Source of the DNA: a virus
Length of the DNA stretch: 35,373 bases
Virus record (IMG/VR): IMGVR_UViG_3300020055_000068
Location: 1-35,373 of that record
Direction: 5' to 3' (one strand)
The translations under genes and the position numbers were made by a program. Below are positions 33,592-35,373 of the stretch, piece after piece. Within the stretch, counting starts at the first letter, position 1. Each line of letters starts with the position of its first letter. The notes beneath the pieces were generated by a model. That model was not told where the DNA came from. It ran no database searches and was given only the letters and a program-made list of their open reading frames with translations.

Positions 33592-34349
33592 CAGATCACT
33601 CTTGTCTTCTCGTGACCGACTCTGATACGAGGATCACACCAGATCTCAAAACCTGCTGAGATTGCATCGAGACAGAAACTTACATCCTCTCCACACATAT
33701 CCTGTACCTCTCCAGACTCAAAGACTTGCATCTTTGGTGCAAACCATGGATACTTCATTTCAGAGTGCTCAAAGACTCCGTTCTTAATCAGTAACCATCC
33801 GAAACCTGCATAGTCCACGGTGAATGGTTTGCGACGCTTTGAGATACTCTCAAGTGTTTCATGATTCATGACTCCACCATTATTACGGAAATCATCTTCT
33901 TCCATCCAGTGTGCAACACTCGTGGTACGACCGTCTTCGGTACAATACCATCCACTTGCAATATCCTTGTCCATCAAAATCAATTGATAGAACTTCTCAG
34001 TATTAAACACAATATCACTATCAATCCACAACTGATAATCATACTGTAACTTGCCATCCCAGGGAATCTGATCCGGTCCACGCAGTACATTTGCTCCAAG
34101 ACACTTGCATCTTGCAAAGTTAACCATGGAGGAGTAATCCTGCGAGATCTGGATACTTGCTCCTGACTGCACTAAATCAAAACAAAGTTGTACAAAATTT
34201 TTGAGATATGTATAAGAAACTCCTCTACCGGGTAGGCAAAATACAATGGCCTTGCCTTTAATCATTTCTTTTGCCAAATCATAGTCCCACTCTTGTGAGC
34301 TCTCTGATGGTTTGGGTGTCTTTGCTTTTACGGTAAATCCTTTAGCCAT
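33591..34349 (-). CDS. GT-A-fold glycosyltransferase-like protein (252 aa)
   Basis: The protein probably transfers a sugar from a nucleotide-sugar donor. It shows a GT-A pattern: KGKAIVFCLPGRGVSYTYLK at residues 31-50, a WIDSDIVF segment with the metal-binding D-S-D at 110-112, and a late GEDVSFCLDAISAGFEIWCD (220-239) in which the acidic pair resembles the catalytic ED of family-2-like enzymes. A final RVGHEK gives a His at 246 that often completes the metal site. It has no signal peptide or membrane helix, so it acts in the cytoplasm. The acceptor is unknown: virion proteins made from the same block or a host surface precursor are possible. A sigma70-like promoter directly upstream suggests expression before or apart from the late genes. 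Confidence 0.75.
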   Translation of the reverse strand: MAKGFTVKAKTPKPSESSQEWDYDLAKEMIKGKAIVFCLPGRGVSYTYLKNFVQLCFDLVQSGASIQISQDYSSMVNFARCKCLGANVLRGPDQIPWDGKLQYDYQLWIDSDIVFNTEKFYQLILMDKDIASGWYCTEDGRTTSVAHWMEEDDFRNNGGVMNHETLESISKRRKPFTVDYAGFGWLLIKNGVFEHSEMKYPWFAPKMQVFESGEVQDMCGEDVSFCLDAISAGFEIWCDPRIRVGHEKTRVI

Positions 34350-34371
34350 AACTGTAAGTAACTACGTCAGT

Positions 34372-34400
34372 ATCATAACACTCTATCTATAATCAGTCAA
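34372..34400 (-). promoter_or_regulatory. Sigma70-like promoter TTGACT-17-TATGAT before the glycosyltransferase gene
   Basis: On the minus strand TTGACT (34400-34395) and TATGAT (34377-34372) are separated by exactly 17 bases; each matches five of six consensus bases. The expected start is near 34365, about 15 bases before the ATG at 34349. The -35 box overlaps the TGA of the AbrB-like gene. Confidence 0.6.
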
Positions 34401-34563
34401 CATCCCTAATAATAATACAATCGTTTTCAACCTCGATGTTTACTTCTGTTCCCTCATACCACCCCTTCTCATCACAAATCCACTCAGGGATTGTTACATA
34501 ATGCTCACCCGATACTGGGTCGATCTCTATGGTTGTAAAATTTTCCTGCGGATTTTTTTGCAT
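34393..34563 (-). CDS. AbrB/SpoVT-like small protein (56 aa)
   Basis: This complete short gene starts at the ATG at 34563, preceded by AGGA nine bases upstream. The protein reads MQKNPQENFTTIEIDPVSGE, then HYVTIPEWICDEKGWYEGTE, then VNIEVENDCIIIRDVD. The pattern of two strands around H-Y-V-T-I-P, a short W-rich turn or helix and a final I-E-V-E....I-I-I-R strand is that of the swapped-hairpin AbrB fold, which binds DNA as a dimer in antitoxins and transition-state regulators. Basic DNA-contacting residues are few here, so DNA binding is uncertain. It could regulate the adjacent promoter. I have seen similar short proteins in cyanomyovirus genomes. Confidence 0.7.
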   Translation of the reverse strand: MQKNPQENFTTIEIDPVSGEHYVTIPEWICDEKGWYEGTEVNIEVENDCIIIRDVD

Positions 34564-34752
34564 ATTTTTTAATCCTCATGTCATTTTTTATATATGAAAA
34601 AATTTTTTTATGAAAGAGAAATAGAGAAGTCGATCTGGGTCGTTTATAGCTTAGAGGGACCCGTCGATTTTATATACGGGCATCGGGGCACGGCGGGCAA
34701 CACATAAGGGGGGCATATACCCCCCAACTGCTGTTATCACGAACGAATGAAC
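34564..34752. other. Noncoding gap with AT-rich leader and GC-rich stretch
   Basis: No reading frame in these 189 bases looks like a gene. Bases 34564-34620 are very AT-rich and include a gaaaaaattttttt inverted run and TATATAAAAA on the minus strand, which could hold a promoter for the AbrB-like gene. Bases 34640-34730 are unusually GC-rich for this genome and hold CCCG..CGGG (34660-34680) and the G6/C6 hairpin. I see no tRNA: no T-loop or anticodon arm could be fitted. Confidence 0.5.
34708..34725 (-). terminator. Perfect 6-bp G:C hairpin, possible terminator or RNA element
   Basis: GGGGGG, a CATATA loop and CCCCCC form a perfect 6-bp stem. It begins 28 bases downstream of the stop of the truncated right-edge gene on the transcribed strand. 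The sequence after the stem is TTATGTGTTG, not a U-run, so it is not a standard intrinsic terminator; mRNA 3'-end protection or a weak terminator are alternatives. Confidence 0.45.
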
Positions 34753-35373
34753 TTAGCAGACTGATGCATACTTATTGTTCGTGAAGTTAGCAACACTGAA
34801 GGACCGACGATTGATCAACTTAAATGTACCGAACTCATTGCTCATAACATAACCCTCACCAGAGATTCTTTCACCGTTGAGGTATGCTTCGGGACCGTTG
34901 AGTTGACGACACTGAGAACGAAGATCATCCTTCAAAACTATCATCAACCCATAGAGACGCATGAGCAACTCATTGCCTAGGAAATCGTCGTTGGTGAGTG
35001 CATAACCCTCACGGATAGAACGATTCACATTCTTCTTAATTTGTGCTGCTTCCTTATCAGTCACGAACTCAACGGTTTGCATCAGTTCTTCAATCATATT
35101 GACAACGGGAGATAACTCAAACTCTTCACCCAGTCGATCATACCAACCGGAATAAATGTAAGCATCACTCTTAACGAACTTACAGTAGGGAGTATCAGTG
35201 ATGACGAAATCTAGGGGACGTGCGATTGCATCCCGAAGGTCGGATTCGGCAGTGTAAAGTGTATGCGGAGCAATGATAATCTCCTCGGTTACGATGTTAG
35301 GGAATTTGTAAGTTATGGTGTTTGGTGTATACTCACTGTCACCACCGAAACCAATAAAATCACCCTGAAATAT
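34753..35373 (-). CDS. C-terminal part of an unrecognised phage protein (206 aa visible)
   Basis: The frame is open from the right window edge to the TAA at 34753, so the 5' end lies outside; an internal ATG at 35097 is not the true start because the upstream frame codes well (FPNIVTEEIIIAPHTLYTAE, IARPLDFVITDTPYCKFVKS). The protein is soluble and ends GEGYVMSNEFGTFKLINRRS followed by FSVANFTNNKYASVC. The EGYV..FKL pairing faintly recalls motifs IV and V of ligase-type nucleotidyltransferases, though the spacing is short; DUF6267-type cyanophage proteins are a possible match from memory only. Codon use is GC-richer than in the baseplate genes. Function is unassigned. Confidence 0.75.
   Translation of the reverse strand: MFQGDFIGFGGDSEYTPNTITYKFPNIVTEEIIIAPHTLYTAESDLRDAIARPLDFVITDTPYCKFVKSDAYIYSGWYDRLGEEFELSPVVNMIEELMQTVEFVTDKEAAQIKKNVNRSIREGYALTNDDFLGNELLMRLYGLMIVLKDDLRSQCRQLNGPEAYLNGERISGEGYVMSNEFGTFKLINRRSFSVANFTNNKYASVC

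Noticed and set aside
34621-34752. tRNA gene in the GC-rich gap
   Set aside because: No acceptor, anticodon and T arms could be fitted on either strand.
34753-35097. Short 114-aa gene starting at the ATG at 35097
   Set aside because: The frame is open and protein-like up to the window edge, so this ATG is internal and the gene is truncated by the window.

Overview
The window is a late (virion structural) gene block of a T4-like marine myovirus, most likely a cyanomyovirus or a related pelagic myophage. The evidence is the T4-type order gp25-gp6-gp7-gp8-[DUF4815 giant]-fibre-gp13-gp14-gp15-gp16, the very AT-rich coding, the dense packing, and several small proteins that I know only from this phage group. 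Everything that I accept as a gene lies on the minus strand, so transcription runs from the right edge to the left. No photosynthesis or other host-derived metabolic gene is visible, so the host cannot be fixed from this window alone.

Right end (about 32.06-35.37 kb): the C-terminal part of an unrecognised gene cut by the window edge; a noncoding, locally GC-rich stretch with a 6-bp G:C hairpin; a small AbrB-like gene; then, behind a sigma70-like promoter, a GT-A-type glycosyltransferase that is chained by stop/start overlaps to two tiny genes, followed by a 49-aa basic protein, a 232-aa conserved protein and an 82-aa protein.

Middle (about 3.4-32.0 kb): baseplate, fibre and neck genes. gp25 and gp6 have normal T4 sizes. 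gp7 (4165 aa) and the DUF4815 protein (2506 aa) are about four times as long as their T4 positional counterparts. They are built from recurring beta modules (GSGY/PP, QTSG, RG..GT..H) that also occur in gp8 and gp14. gp7 also carries a PA14/GLEYA-like adhesin domain encoded by DNA of clearly different composition. Three exact T4-type late promoter boxes (TATAAATA) sit in the few real gaps: before gp25, before gp8 and before the 111-aa structural protein.

Left end (1-3.4 kb): the small terminase gp16, then three genes that would lead into the large terminase outside the window: a lysine-rich 607-aa modular protein, a 102-aa protein and a 269-aa beta-rich virion protein. The 102-aa protein begins with a near copy of the T4 capsid-targeting peptide, and the 607-aa protein contains four matches to the T4 gp21 prohead-protease cleavage consensus placed between its modules. 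Together they suggest an undescribed set of head-internal, protease-processed proteins encoded beside the packaging genes. This is the most interesting lead, together with the acquired adhesin domain in gp7.
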